From assembly GCA_949358305.1 (NCBI GenBank), contig OX442314.1, forward strand, positions 19,523,060-19,587,059: a DNA stretch of 64,000 bases. Direction: 5' to 3'. Position numbers and translations under genes: made by a program. A model generated the notes under the pieces. The model searched no databases. It saw nothing but the letters and a program-made list of their open reading frames with translations, and was not told the DNA's origin. The stretch comes from Strigamia acuminata (taxonomy: Eukaryota; Arthropoda; Chilopoda; Geophilomorpha; Linotaeniidae). Shown piece after piece: positions 28,847 through 41,766 of this stretch (within the stretch, counting starts at the first letter, position 1; each line of letters starts with the position of its first letter).

Positions 28847-30733
28847 TGCCAATAATTGGAAAGGGTTACTACGAAACAAGAGGTATATGACGCCCCAATT
28901 GGGTATCCTTATTCCGTAAGGTACCTCAAATAATTTAATTCATTCATGTTAATTTTTAAAAACAAATTGGGGTATCATTTCGAGTACCCAACTGGAAATG
29001 ACTTTCTGTTGAGCTTTAATTTTGAGCGAACAAACTCTAAGTTTTTTAACTTTTCTTGAGGAATTAAGCTTAAGTGCTCACTATTCAGGGTGTGGGGGGG
29101 GGGGGCTATTTTTCTTTGGCACCAGCATTTATGCAACATGTAGCCGCTCGCAACAACACGTTTTTCAACTTTTATAAATTGATCACAGAAATAAATGTAT
29201 ATTGAAAAGCTTTGCTTCTCTTCGGTACTATCCAATTTAAGAAAGTCAAGTCAAATTGCCTAGCAGGACTTGCAGCTTGTGAAGTGAAGGATCAGAATGG
29301 CTTTTACATCCATTTTCAAAGTTCAAATGAAGTAGACTGCTGGTGTAATTGTAAGCCAGGGAAAGGAAATAAAAATGTCTGGAAGCTGGAAGATTTTTAT
29401 TTTTTTTTATTTTTTACATTTCATTTATTTTTTAATTTGGCTGTGAGAAAATCTAATGTTGACAAAAGGAATAAAACCTTATAAAACTTTGCCAGGTAAT
29501 TTCCGTGCAAACAAAACTGATAAATTTTAATTTAGTTGAAAAACATTCGTAAACAATATGGTTGAAATCATAAAGGAGGTTTTTTTTATCCAACGCTGAC
29601 TTGCTATTTGAAAAAGTTTTGCCAAATTTTATTGAATTTGGTGTGGATTTCCCATGCGGATTTGAGACAGTACATTCTACATCACAATTTCAAGATGAAA
29701 TATTAGATTTTCACACTAAAGTACAAATGTAATCTCATAATCTCATTTGTTTTCTACATTGGGGTTTTGTTGTAAATGACTTGCTAATGAGTTTAATTAA
29801 AGTTAAACTGAGGCGCATTAGGTCAGTTTAGGCCTTTTGGTGCTGTGGGATTTCACGGCCTACATTGTTACAAATTGAGGCCAAAAAAGGGAATTGCCCA
29901 CAGCACACGAAAATGAATGAATTTTCGTTTTATCCCAACCAAATAAACTGGATCAATGTGACCAATCTCATTGTTTCTTCTCCTCCGAAACAATTGTATG
30001 TTTTTGCATTGTATTTGTTTGTTTAAGCCGCAAGTGCCTGCACATAGCCTCGTCCAAACCGTATAATTATGCTGTGGAAGCAATAAGATACCATCGTGCA
30101 TGCGTGTAAATGTGGATTTGACCAAATTATTTTTGGTGCATGTTCAGACTTAATAATTTGGGACGAAGCTTGGTTTACGAAGTGATTAAATTTTGTATTT
30201 TATGTTATGATGGCATTCCACGATGTTTCTACCGATGCAGCTTTATAGCGTAATAATTGCCTCATTTGAAATGCTTAATATTGATCCGTAAAGTTTATAT
30301 GCATTTAAATAATTGAATCAAGGGAAAGGGGTGTCGATACAGCGGCTGATATGCGATAGTAGTCGTGGTTACTGTAATTTACCAACTTCCGATTTTACCT
30401 CTCAACATGTTTCAGTTCAATAGATAATCCTTTTAAGCACATCACATTTCCGTTCGTCAAACAACTTGAATCAGGTGATACACAAAGTAATTCACTTTGA
30501 TTAATCTTTTTACAGAAAAGTTGACATTTGTTGTAATCAGTTTGATGAATTCGTAATAGAAGATTTAGGCAAACGGTTAATGTGTGACACAGACAATAAT
30601 AAGTGAGCTAACGCCACAGTGTGTTGAAATTAGAAAGAAAAAGAAAAGTTAACGTGGCAGGAAAAGCATTATCGGAAATGAAGGAGGAAACTCGCAAAAA
30701 GTTTAAAATTTGAATTTTTAATTGAACATTCCA
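28847..30733. other. Intergenic, no gene seen
   Basis: AT-rich with a G12 tract at 29094-29105. ORFs at 28975-29235 (minus), 29212-29484 (plus) and 29868-30125 (minus) show no family I know. Confidence 0.4.
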
Positions 30734-30862
30734 TAGGCGCATCCATAAACTCATCTAAACTTATTTATGTTTCTTAAACCGGTCTAAATGTAAAATTAAA
30801 CGTGTATGTATAATTGTACATTTAAAAAATAAACAAGTTTAAATGACTCTCTGAATGCGCCT
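30734..30862. mobile_element. MITE family A-like element
   Basis: Starts TAGGCGCATCCATAAACTC and ends CTGAATGCGCCTC, inverted with mismatches and close to the ends of the copy at 40001. The interior has diverged completely. Confidence 0.55.
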
Positions 30863-33800
30863 CGAATTCTAAAAAACTCAATTATTGTATTTTTCTTTAG
30901 TTTAAGTTAGTTTTACTTTAAAAAAACTTTTTCTCATTTCAACTTGAAAAACATCTTGGGTAACAATTTCACTGAAATTGTCATCCTAAATTGGCCACAC
31001 TTTTTCCAGGTGACAGACGTGTTCATAGTGCACTTTCACCTCGCCCTCGCCCCCAGTTCTTTCCGTCTGAGCGGAGACAATCACCTAATTCGGAGGTGTA
31101 GACTTACTTGGCTTCATGATCTTTTTTTCTTTTCTTCAAATATTGAAATCAATGAATTTTTAGCTCATTTATTATTAATGCTAAACTACAAGTTAAATAT
31201 TTCATAATACACTGCATTCAAGGGCTGGAGTTAATCGGTGATTTTATCAGAAATTTTAAATCAAATGTAACGTAGACATGAGAAGTAAAAGATTAGTTCT
31301 TTGATAGAGTATATTACAGACTGGTCACGACACGTGGCCATCAAACTCAAGTATTGTGACACAGATAAACGCAACTTGAATTCCTTTCCTTGTATAAATT
31401 TTTAGTGTGTAAATTTGTATAAATTTTGAATTTGAAACAGCACTACGTGCCTTATAGGCTTAGTCTCGGGGCTTTAAAGTGCATTAATTCCAACCAGATG
31501 CAATTGTATGTTATTATTTATAAAAAAAATTGTCATTTTAATTTTTGACTAATTGCTTTTAAACTAGAAAACGACATAAGCTTTTACGGTCGACTCGTTT
31601 CGTTGAAATTTCGAATTTTATCGCCCATTAACACTCTGCTCGGATGACCTTGATCGATGAATAGTTTACATTTTTCTCCAACCAAGTTCAAATGTTATCT
31701 AAATTTGACCTGATGTTCGCCCGTTTGATTGCTTGTTTGTTACCTTACTTGAATTGAAAATTGGTTCAAGGAGAGAGAGAGAGGAGGGATATTGAAAAAG
31801 GAAAAAGAAAAGCGAGGTCGCGTTTGTGAACCAGATTAGGCAAGGTTGAAAAAATCTAGCAATAAGCGTTATTTGGATTTATATTTAAAGAGGATTAAAC
31901 AATAGGTGGCGGCGTGGATTTCAACCATTTCCATGTCAAGGAAAGTGGATTTCAGTTTCAAATTTAAAAGTTTTAAATTAAAATGTGCAAAAGTACTCTC
32001 GAATATCGAGTTTTTCCACCGTTTGAATTGACATTTAATTAGTTTGCAACGTTAAAACTGATCCGGATATGTATATTTTTTTTTCGAATTTTACTAAGTG
32101 GTCTTTGAGTTAAATGAATGTCTCTGCAACGCTTGCATCAGAAAATGGACAATGGACGATTCTATTCGACTGACTAAAGGGTTGAATATCATCCTGTGGT
32201 TGTTTGGGTCAGTGTGCGATTACAGACGAGGTCGAACTTTTTTTTTCTATAATGAAAGATGAGGTGGGAAAGAAAACCGGAAATAAAAAAAAGAACAGTT
32301 GCTCTGGTGGCCAGCAAACGCGCAACCAGCTGACCTCATCTGACTTTACCAAACACGCCACGCAGACGCCAACGGAACGTCAGGTGGAAACTTCACTTGC
32401 ACAGCTGTGCTTTGAGTAGCGTGCACAGTCATTTACCTGCCGAATGAAGGTAATACATTTGCTCTATCAATGCTGGTGAAGGGACTCGTTTTTAAATAAC
32501 ATTTTTCTTGTTTGCACTTGACGGAGATGGATTTTGGATTATTTTATTCGTCTTGTGTTTTGGTTAATTTAGTTTTAATTTTTTTTAATGTCGGAAATTA
32601 AAGTGTGTGTGTGATTTTCTGGGGTTTTGCCAGTTGCATCAAGGAGGTTTGAAGGGCTGGGTGGATTTGAAACTGGTCTCGATTTAAATAACCAGATTTT
32701 ACATTATTGTAAAATGTGTGCAAGTTTAAATCAATTTTGAGTTGACACCAAAGGTCGTGTGAAACTGTTTGTGACCAACATCAACAAGGAAGTTGAATTT
32801 AATTGTTCTATTCTTAGAAACGAACGCGGCCTGTGCTTTCAAATGATTGATCTGATTTTAAAAGGGGAAAAATTGGGAGCGCGCGAAGCTAATGCTATTA
32901 AATCGAGAGCTAATTGGGGAATACATACAAAATATCGAAATTAAGGAGTATTCGGAAACCGTTTTGCATTTTAATTACTATTATTACAACATAATATAGC
33001 ATTGCAAGAATTATGGTCGTCAAGGTTTTCACGAGGGATATAAAAAGGTCAACCATTATTCTGAATTGATTTGAAGACTTTGTGTACATTAAAATAAGCA
33101 ATTTTCAAAAATATGAGAACACTTATGGGAAATGGCAAGTGCTAAACCGTTTCCGAATGTATTATAATATGTTTTTATCTTGTATTTTTGCAGTCACTAA
33201 ACTTTTAAGAGTATTTACAAACAGTAAAACTATTAAATTGCAACTTGCAAAGGGTTGTTTGGGTTCAACGTTTGTTTAATCGTGGAGTCGGACAGATTGA
33301 TGAGCTGTAGAGCTTTCCCTTAAGATTTAAAAAAGCAATTAAAGTGTAACATTTCCTAATGTTGCATTATTGGTGCATTTTGTTGCAATTAATGTACATT
33401 TTTGCAATTTGTCATATTTTATATTTTAAATTTTATTTATTTATTTATTGACATACAAAATTCTATGGTTTTCTCTTCGAAAACAACATCATGATTAGAT
33501 TAGGTGTTCACCTTGTTCAGTCTTTGATGGAACATACTATGTTTACCTTGATTAATACCTTTGGCTATTCCTTTATTTTTTGAGACTGATTTGCTTAGAA
33601 CAATGTTGTGGCTTGTTTGTTTTACATTTTGAGTTCAAAGATTGGATAAGTGAGTTGTCTGCAGTGCTTTATTCGTGGTCACAAAATTGCATTTGCATTG
33701 CTTTGTTGCACCGTTTGATTTCTTTTTTTTTTGTATATTGTTTACTTTGTTACACTTCAGGGCTTTGTTGCTCTCAAGAGCTTTGTGGCAGCATGCTTTG

Positions 33801-36013
33801 TTTCCACTACAGAAGAAACTAACTTAGCAGCCCCCATTACCTTAATCTTACATGAAGATCTTAGAGTTAGTAATTGTTCTTTGCTATAAATTATTTTCAG
33901 ATTGAGTTAATCATGCACTCTAACAAAAAAAGGTGTAGATAAGTGTAAAGTTGTCCCAGAGGCACCCAACTCGAGATTAAACTCCAAAAAAAATTATTTA
34001 AAAAAGAAAACAGTTTATGGTTGCTGTATACAGCACTGGCATGCACTTTTGCACTTTTGCATCAAAAAGTGTATTTTTAGAGTTTTGGGTTTATATTTGA
34101 ATATAAATGCAAAATTTTTTTTCCAGACTTTTCGGTTTTGATGGATTCATTACCTTTGTAATACTAAAAGGGCGTGATCCACATTTAAACTGAATGCATA
34201 GATTAAATATGTTATCATAAAGTTGGTGCAATTTATGCGCAAAGTTGCCAGCTGTCAATTTTGAGGCCATTCACCTTGTGTGTTGAGGTGTGTACAAGTG
34301 GTGCTTGGGGTCTTTTCTTTTTCGTGTTTAACTTCCTTTGTCTCCATTATCTCTTGTCCGACCTGTAATTATTTCTCCCACTAAACATTCGAGGTGTCAC
34401 CTTGATGGAACACACAAGTTGTCACCGGCCAAAGGTCGTTTACTTCCTTTTGTGTATCATTGTATGAAGTTTTGGTCGAGAATCCCATAGCAAGCAATTT
34501 CTTTTTTGGAATTGGGGATGATAATCCAGCTATGGCTGAAACTGAGTCTAAAATGGGTTCCAGTTTAGACGACCCCGCCTTTGTCGACGTGTGGTCCGTG
34601 ATCGAATAAAGTGAAAAAAAAGTAATGACCAAAGTAAACTCGCATTACAAAAGAAAACAATTGCCATGAAAGCGATTTATGAGGTGTGGAATGTCGCAAA
34701 AAAACAACACTTGGACTTTTCTTGCTAAATTATCATTTTATGTATGGAAAGTTTAACGGGTCAAGTTTTTTTTAATTCGAATGTTTTTGTTTTTTAAATA
34801 AATTTTTGAAATTGAGACGGATGTGAACTTAGCAATGCAGATTAGAATTCTATTAACCCTTTCTTTAAAATGCATTTAAAATTGTCTATTATTTATTTTA
34901 AGGGTCAAGTGCACTCGGTGTTAATCTTTTTAGCAATTAAAAAAAAAGAAGAAAAAACTATTATATTTTTTATGTTTATTGTTTATTTTCAATTGGTACT
35001 TTGGTATAGGATTAACACTTAGTGCACTGCGGTATGTCTTGGGATTGGAATGCGAGCAACTGGACTATCTGCTGCCAGATTGCTTGAAAAGTGCCTAAAA
35101 AATGGGAACAGGAACTAATTAATTAGATTTAACTCCAGGACACCCTCTAACAAATTTGTTTTGTACGTGTGGGGAGTCTGGCTGGTGCTTGTACAAAGGC
35201 ACTCACACAGACTGGTTGCCCCACCTGCTCTGTATTTGTTGTAGAGATGAAATTCCATATAGTAATTGATGCCAGATGCAATACAACACTGCCTTGATGC
35301 AAAGTCTGATCATGTGGTAAGTGGAATGACGAGAATTTTGAACATTCTGAAAACATTCTTTTGGCAATTTGTACAGTTTTGCTTTTCCGATTCTTCATAG
35401 TTTTGCCTACAAGGAGGAAATTACTTGACATTACTTCTGGTTAAAAACGGAGGTAACGCCGCTGCGTTATAATCCGCATTGTTAGAAGAGAAATTGTCGA
35501 AGGGTTTTATCCCATGTAATCCGATCACTGGCATGGCAGCAGCGTGAAATAGCATCCTCCTCCTCCTCCTTTCCTCTCCACACTTTGCAGGTGACGACAT
35601 CCCCACCACTTTCAAATGACAGGTTTAGGACACAAAATGATATTCGCTTGGTTCCCTTTCGACGATTTTAGTGAGCCACCCATGCTCGTGTTGTTCCATT
35701 TGCTCTGACAAAAGAACATGAAGCGGGCGAATGTCTGCGAAGCAAATTGTATAGATCGCAATTTGATAGATACAGTCAGTGCTTGATGCAGAGGTCTCGG
35801 CCTCTGTATCGATTGATTTGTGGAAATAAATTTTTTTTTTAAATGTTGATAAAAAGAAACTAAAACACACATCCAGTTTTTCTGTGATATTGAGTATAGA
35901 TGCATATTGTGAGTCTATGAATTAAGCATCGTAATCTTATGAAGAAAAATTTGAAGTGTGCTGATGCTTTAATTTCAGGCTTTCAGGGGTGCTTAAAAAG
36001 CTGAGACTTCGTT
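30863..36013. other. Intergenic, no supported gene
   Basis: AT-rich. A GC-richer patch at 32280-32450 ends CCGAATGAAG/GTAATA, a possible leader exon but unsupported. A run of minus-strand ORFs in different frames at 35147-35905 could be a decayed coding sequence; none has a domain I recognise. Confidence 0.35.
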
Positions 36014-36445
36014 CTATATTCGAGTTGCACTCAAATAGGCACCTCACAATGTGTACTCCCATTGGTCGAGCCAGTTTACTGGTGTAGTGATCCGGAAAAG
36101 TAGACCCAAACACCAGAATTGCATTACAATGTGCAGACATTGTAATCGATTGCCTAGGGAACAGCCTAAAATTCAAACTTCCAGACGATGTAAGCAATAA
36201 ACACAACAAACCTGAGTTTGACATTTTTTAAAGTGTGAAACTTTATTTTAATGATGGAAATAACATTTTTTATTAAATAAAATCAAAATAACATTAACTA
36301 AATTAGTCATAACGATCACAACAATAAATAAAAAACAAAACTACTTCTCCTAGTAGTAGTATACAGTCTGGAGTTAGTAGTAAACTGGCACGACCAATGG
36401 GATTACACATTGTGAGGTGCTTTTTTGAGTGCAACTCGAGTATAG
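36014..36445. mobile_element. Element with about 67-bp terminal inverted repeats
   Basis: The left arm 36014-36080 and right arm 36379-36445 are inverted and nearly identical. Shared segments include GAGTTGCACTCAAA, CACCTCACAATGTGTA, TCCCATTGGTCG and GCCAGTTTACT. The 298-base interior is AT-rich and does not encode a transposase. Target duplication not resolved (TATA-like edges). It lies 49 bases before the second hAT-like MITE. Confidence 0.75.
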
Positions 36446-36494
36446 ACATATACAGATACTTCAGGCAATCAGAAGAAGGAAGAAGTGCATAACT

Positions 36495-36740
36495 CGGGGG
36501 TATGACAATCAGAATCTGCGTGTCAGAGATTCGAATCTTTCATAGGATTCGGTTGGTATTCGGAAAGATTTAGATGATTATTTTAATACAAAAAGTTGAA
36601 AAGATTTTAACTTTTGTCCAATTTTCGACAAACAATTCAAAATTTATAAAATTTATAAAATGTAAAGATTCGGGAATCGGGGAATCGGAACAGGATTCGA
36701 AAGTCCATGTCAGAGATTCGGTTGAATGTCTTACCCCTTG
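36495..36740. mobile_element. hAT-like MITE, copy 2
   Basis: Ends CGGGGGTATGACA (36495) and TGTCTTACCCCTTG (to 36740) are inverted, and match copy 1 at 11842. Flanked by a perfect 8-bp duplication GCATAACT (36487-36494 and 36741-36748). The subterminal CAGAATCTGCGTGTCAGAGA and TGTCAGAGATTCGGTTGAAT match copy 1. Only a handful of GATTCG-type cores are present, so this copy lacks the long minisatellite. Confidence 0.85.
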
Positions 36741-36748
36741 GCATAACT

Positions 36749-39700
36749 GCATTTTGAAGCTTAAAACCATGCGCATATCCAGGGGGTAGCTGCGAGGCTC
36801 CATCTACACTTTCTGACAAAATTTTGAAATATATTATTATTAGTATCGGTGATATTATTTTTATGCTGTGTGCAGCATAGGTGGTATCCATGACAACTTT
36901 TTTTTGGCTACTTACGCAATAACTGGAAGCTGTTTTCTTTTTCTGGGGAAGGGGAAACAGTAAAACTTCTATTTTTAGAGCCATTATTAGTTACTCCGGT
37001 AACACCCCTCTTAGACTTTGGTTAGCATGTTTTATTAAGAACAAAATCGCTGAAAAAAATTGCTGCCACTTTAAAACCAGTCAGATCAGTTTTGGATTGA
37101 GGAAATGACATTGGAGCTAGAATTAGTTTGGTTTCAGTTTGACAAAACGCCAACCACCATATTATGAGGATCTATGTTGTTGTAAGATGTCAGTATTAGT
37201 ATTTAGGTGGGTCTTCAGGAAACTGGTCGATAGCCAATAGAAGTTTGACAGAGTAAATAATTGCTGAATGTCGTTCGATGTTTCTAACCGGAAATACAAA
37301 ATTGCCTTTTCTGTATTTGTTTGGTAGTCTTTAACTGAGTTTTTCAAGAGTTTTCACGTTTTCTTCTTTGACTGAACACATACTCAAACCAAATTTGGCC
37401 TGTGAGAAACGAATCTTTGATCAGTGTCTCACCTGAGGATATTTGTCGACGAAGAAAACTCTGATCATGCGCAGGCGACGTTCTCTTTTCTGTGAAATCA
37501 CCCACAAATGACGCATTTATTTCACATTATCGGTCTCCTCAATGTGAGGTACCTGTGAAACTTGACTTCTCTAACTGTAAAAGACAGCACAGATGCTCGG
37601 TGAAAGGAATTCAGTAAAAGAATTTGGCCTTGGACAATTGCGACAGCGACAGCTGAGCTTTTGAAGTCATTATACTTCTGCGAAAGGAAATGTAAGAATA
37701 AAATGCGAGCACAAACAACTGCAACTGGACAAATAGATATGGTTTTAGATAATTTTTTCGGTTTCAATTCGAAATGTTTTGAAACGCACCAAAATGATGT
37801 TTATCTTTATATTTTTGAACAATATTGTCTTGGGAAGTGAAGACGAACATCATGTGAGCACACTTCCTGCTTGAAAAATCACATCGCATGTTGAGGGTTT
37901 AGTTGGAGACGTTTTGATGGGAGGATTTTATTGTTTACAGACAATCTAGGCCAAGTCATCGAACTATAAAAATACGAGAAAATAAAAAATATATCTATTT
38001 TTGATTTCTTTATGTCGATTTAGAAATCCTAACGCAAGCGCAAGACTGGACAGTTTTATACAGTTTTCGTGTCGTGCTTGCTAGTAATTTGAATTTTTTT
38101 TGTTGGATCGATTAACCATCAAGAATAATGACACTTTTTCTCCCAGCCCAAGGTATTATTATTAGAATCCTAATAAGCAAGTTTTAATGTTTTGTACTGA
38201 TTACTGTAGGCTTTTTTTCTCTTTCTTTTTTGGGAAGCGGTTTTCGGAAATAATTACAAATTTTGCTAGTGATTATGAAGCAAAATTAAAATTATACTAG
38301 GCAAATATATGTTGTTAACTTATTACTTGTCTAATTTTTAAATAAATAAATAGTACCTTGCGCTATTGGGATGGAACTTGGTCCCCGGGTCGAGAAAACT
38401 TGCTCCGGAACATCTTGGCATCACATCAGATGCTGACGACTAAATGAAAGAGAAAAATTTAATCTCAAATCAAAAATTTTAAGTGATAGACAAAAACTTC
38501 TCAATGTTTTCTGCCGATTTTTTTACTAGGAGAAGGACATTTGTCACAATTTCGACAGTTTGGCTAACCTAGACCTGAGTCTGGCAACTTCTTGGGCTGG
38601 TCCACTCTTGTCATAATAAAAGGCAAATTAATATGCAAAAAAACGATGGAAAACTTAGACAAACACGCGAAAAAAGGCCTAAAAATTAGTTAAAATTAGA
38701 CTGAGGCTTGGCTCTGTTCGTAGCCTTTATATAGTGGTGTTTTTTCTTTAAAGGTACTACCGGTATTTATTTATTTAAAAATTAGACAAGCCATAAGTTA
38801 ATAACATTTATTTGCAAATGTTGTATAATTAGGAACTATTTTTAAAAGGGAGTCATTTTACTGTTGTGTTGTTTTTTTATTCATTGGAAATGTGCACACA
38901 TTTAATGGAATTCGGTAATAGGTTTGCTTGATCTTGAACTGAACTAATAAGGGTATTCACAGGCCATTACGTGTTTTGCATATTGAGTTACGTCGGTTCA
39001 CGTCATCCGTCATTTAGCTCAATAAGGTAATCGAGCACGGAAAAAACTGCCTTTGCAATTTGAATAACTTCGGTTTTTGATGTTCAATATACAACTGGCC
39101 CAACTGGGTTCAATTAAATTACGTTTTCTTCTTTGGATCTTTTAATTGAAAATTGTAGTTGAATTACTTGTCAATTATGTTGCGTAAAGTTGATAAATGG
39201 AGTTGAGCATACAAAGATGGGGTCTGAAATATTGTACAACCGTTCACAGTTCAGCAGCTGTCATTAATGATGTGAGAGAAGAAAGGCTGGTGCTAGAGGG
39301 GAAGGTCAGCACTCAAGAAGCAGAAGAGGACATGGACGATTGGACTCTCTAGTAATTACAAGCACTGAGCCAAAGAGGAGAATCGAGCCAAAAACCACTT
39401 CCGTATCAAGATGGCTGAGATACATACGAACCCTCACAGTGGGAATTTGATTTCAATTTTAGGAAAAGTCATTTAGATAGCATTTATAATAGAAATTAAA
39501 GTAAATTTGATATGCAAGCTCAGTATCTAAGAAATACAAATGTGCTGAGTGAACATTTTACCTCAGGAAACAGATAAGAGAAAATGGTGAACTTGTACAC
39601 GATTTGGTTTAAAGATTGGAGTTTCATTAAAGTTTTACAGTGAATTTAGTTTAGGATGGTCAAAGAGTGCAAGATTTGGTTGATGGGCTCAGGCGAGCCG

Positions 39701-40000
39701 TGCAGTACTGCACTCTAGTGGTGACATGGCGCAATGAGTTTATTTTTAGAAGAAAAAAATATAAAACTGCGCATATCCTTTTTCAAGCTAAGTTGGCAAG
39801 GAAAAGAATACCTGTCACCGATCTGACGTTATGATCGAATTTTATCGTTGTTTATTATCATCTGGATGCACATCTATAGTTGTACCCAGCAATTTGGGGC
39901 GTCGCTTGTTCAACCTTAGTGACTAGATAAAATTTGATTCGCATGTATATTGATTAAATTACATCGATTAGCTTCATTTTTAATCTATATTTAAATGTAG
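36749..40000. other. Intergenic, no supported gene
   Basis: AT-rich. It contains a 51-codon ORF at 39197-39352 with an acidic C-terminus, then at 39400-39418 an ETS-like ACTTCCG next to a YY1-like AAGATGGCTG. Other ORFs here have no recognisable content. Confidence 0.35.
39197..39352 (+). CDS. Small ORF, 51 residues, acidic C-terminus
   Basis: ATG at 39197 to TAG at 39352. The last 30 residues (from INDVREERL to EEDMDDWTL) are polar and acidic with balanced codons, unlike random AT-rich translation. A possible splice acceptor (CACAGTTCAG) precedes it, so it could instead be a terminal exon. No family recognised and no promoter established. Confidence 0.2.
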   Translation: MELSIQRWGLKYCTTVHSSAAVINDVREERLVLEGKVSTQEAEEDMDDWTL

Positions 40001-40139
40001 TAGGCACATTCATAAAGTCATGTTTAACTTGCATTTAAATAAACATGTTTTGCATTTGCTGATTATGACTGAAAACAGATTAAATCGCTTTAAAGTATGT
40101 TGTTTAGTCTAAATTACCGGTACTTTATGAATGCGCCTA
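40001..40139. mobile_element. MITE family A, best copy
   Basis: TAGGCACATTCATAAAGT at left and ACTTTATGAATGCGCCTA at right form an 18-base inverted repeat with one mismatch. TA at both ends fits TA target duplication. 139 bases; the interior shares TCATGTTTAACTTGC and TATGTTGTTTAGTCTAAATT with the copy at 24104. Confidence 0.8.
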
Positions 40140-40154
40140 GCATAAGCCACTACT

Positions 40155-40438
40155 ACTACGTTTACATGCACCGAATATTTTGAGTGGTGAAAAAATAAAA
40201 TTGTTGTGTTTAGTGCATAAAATAATTCGTGATCACTTTTGGTTTTCGACAAATGGGGAAGTGTCGGAAGCAATGCGCGCATGCGCAATAAAAATAGTTT
40301 CGAGTTTCCTCGAATTAAACAACCTTCTGCGAGGGATTATTCACTACTCGAATAATCTTTGTCATCCCTGTTTACGTGACAGTTGTGCACACGGAATATT
40401 TGATCTCACTCGAAATATTCCATGCATGTAAACTTAGT
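40155..40438. mobile_element. MITE with ACTACGTTTACATGCA ends
   Basis: Left ACTACGTTTACATGCA then GAATATTTTGAGTG; right CACTCGAAATATTC then TGCATGTAAACTTAGT. Inverted over about 32 bases with four mismatches. The 83-codon ORF spanning it is a by-product. An NRF1-like GCGCATGCGC lies near 40278. Confidence 0.75.
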
Positions 40439-41583
40439 ATATGACACGTTTAATATTAGCAACGTTTGCAGAATTTTGTAGAAAAATGGAACGAAATTGC
40501 ATCAGCAAAATTCCAGTCACTAACTGCATACGAATTTTTAATTTGGATCAAGTTTGAGAATGTACTTTGGTGTCTTGCGCTTAGTTTGGGGATTGATTGT
40601 GCATTCTGAGGTGCCGCCGTGCAATTTTGTTTTCAATAATTTACATATTGGATTTTTTTTTTCTCATTTGTTCGTTTAATTGGGGAAATTCTTTCGTGTA
40701 AGGATACCTGAATATCTCACACGCTCGTGTGAATATTGTTTTGTGCTATCATTTTTTCCTAGAGATTCTTATCCCAGAAATATTAGTACCCAACGGGCGT
40801 GTTGGATCTTATCAGCCAGGAAAACTGGAGCACAAAAAAAGGACAAGAATAGTCACTCACTTCTATTGTGCAATTATATTGCTGAGAGTAAAACAGAAAA
40901 ATTTACCGAACCCATGCCAACACAAGGGAAATAATAATATCTTCAACATAGTGGACATTTTTGCCTCATTTTTGGACCATTATTTATTGTACACAAGTGA
41001 CCAAGAACTTTTTATTGAAGAAAGTGTTGGGACTTCATTTTTTTTTTTTGCATTTTGTTTTTGTGACAGTTAATTGTCACAAGGACGACAATTGTACCGG
41101 AAACACTAAATGAATCTGCTATCTTTTGGTTGGTGCAATTAGATCAGATCAAGATTAGTATAAGGGAACATTTTCCAGAATGTATTGGGTTGAAGGAATT
41201 AGGTTAGTTAATCACAGTCATTTATTATTTAACTTTTCATGTATCAAGTGGAATTCAAATGACATCACATCAGTCTGAAGAGCTGTGAATTAGAGCGTTT
41301 CTTTGAACGTTCATCATAACTTAAGAAGGTTTCATCTATCTTTAGAATTCTTATTTCTAATATCAACCAACTACAATAAACCAAACTCTGTTCTTCGAAT
41401 CCCATAACTTTCAAACTTGAAGTTGGAAGTGTAAAATGATCTGGTCTAAAAGTTGAAAAATGAAGCAAAATATTTTATTTACTGAATTCAACTTTATGGA
41501 ACGTTCCATATCTTGATGATAAATACTGCACAAACACTAACTTCCATTTTTTGCACACGAAAACGCAAAAATCCGAAAGGTAA
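40439..41583. other. Intergenic, no supported gene
   Basis: Two overlapping plus ORFs (40680-40934, 40729-41073) have no recognised domain. AT-rich otherwise. Confidence 0.35.
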
Positions 41584-41766
41584 TACAGTTGAAACTCTTT
41601 ATAACGAATCGCAAGGGACCCAAAAAAATCGATTCGTTATAACGAGAATTCGTTATATCGAAATTTTTTAACACTGTGTTCTATGGCCAGCCAACCAAAC
41701 ATTTTTAGGGATTCGTCTTTCGATAATTCGTTATATCGCGATTCGTTATAAAGAGTTTCGACTGTA
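41584..41766. mobile_element. pogo/Tigger-type MITE, copy 2
   Basis: TACAGTTGAAACTCTTTATA at left and TATAAAGAGTTTCGACTGTA at right are inverted with one mismatch; TA at both ends. TTCGTTATA repeats inside. Same family as 18519-18708. Confidence 0.85.

Noticed and set aside
30944-31207. 87-codon plus ORF starting after a CCAG acceptor-like site
   Set aside because: No donor in a sensible place, no recognisable domain and no phase link to the neighbouring gene.
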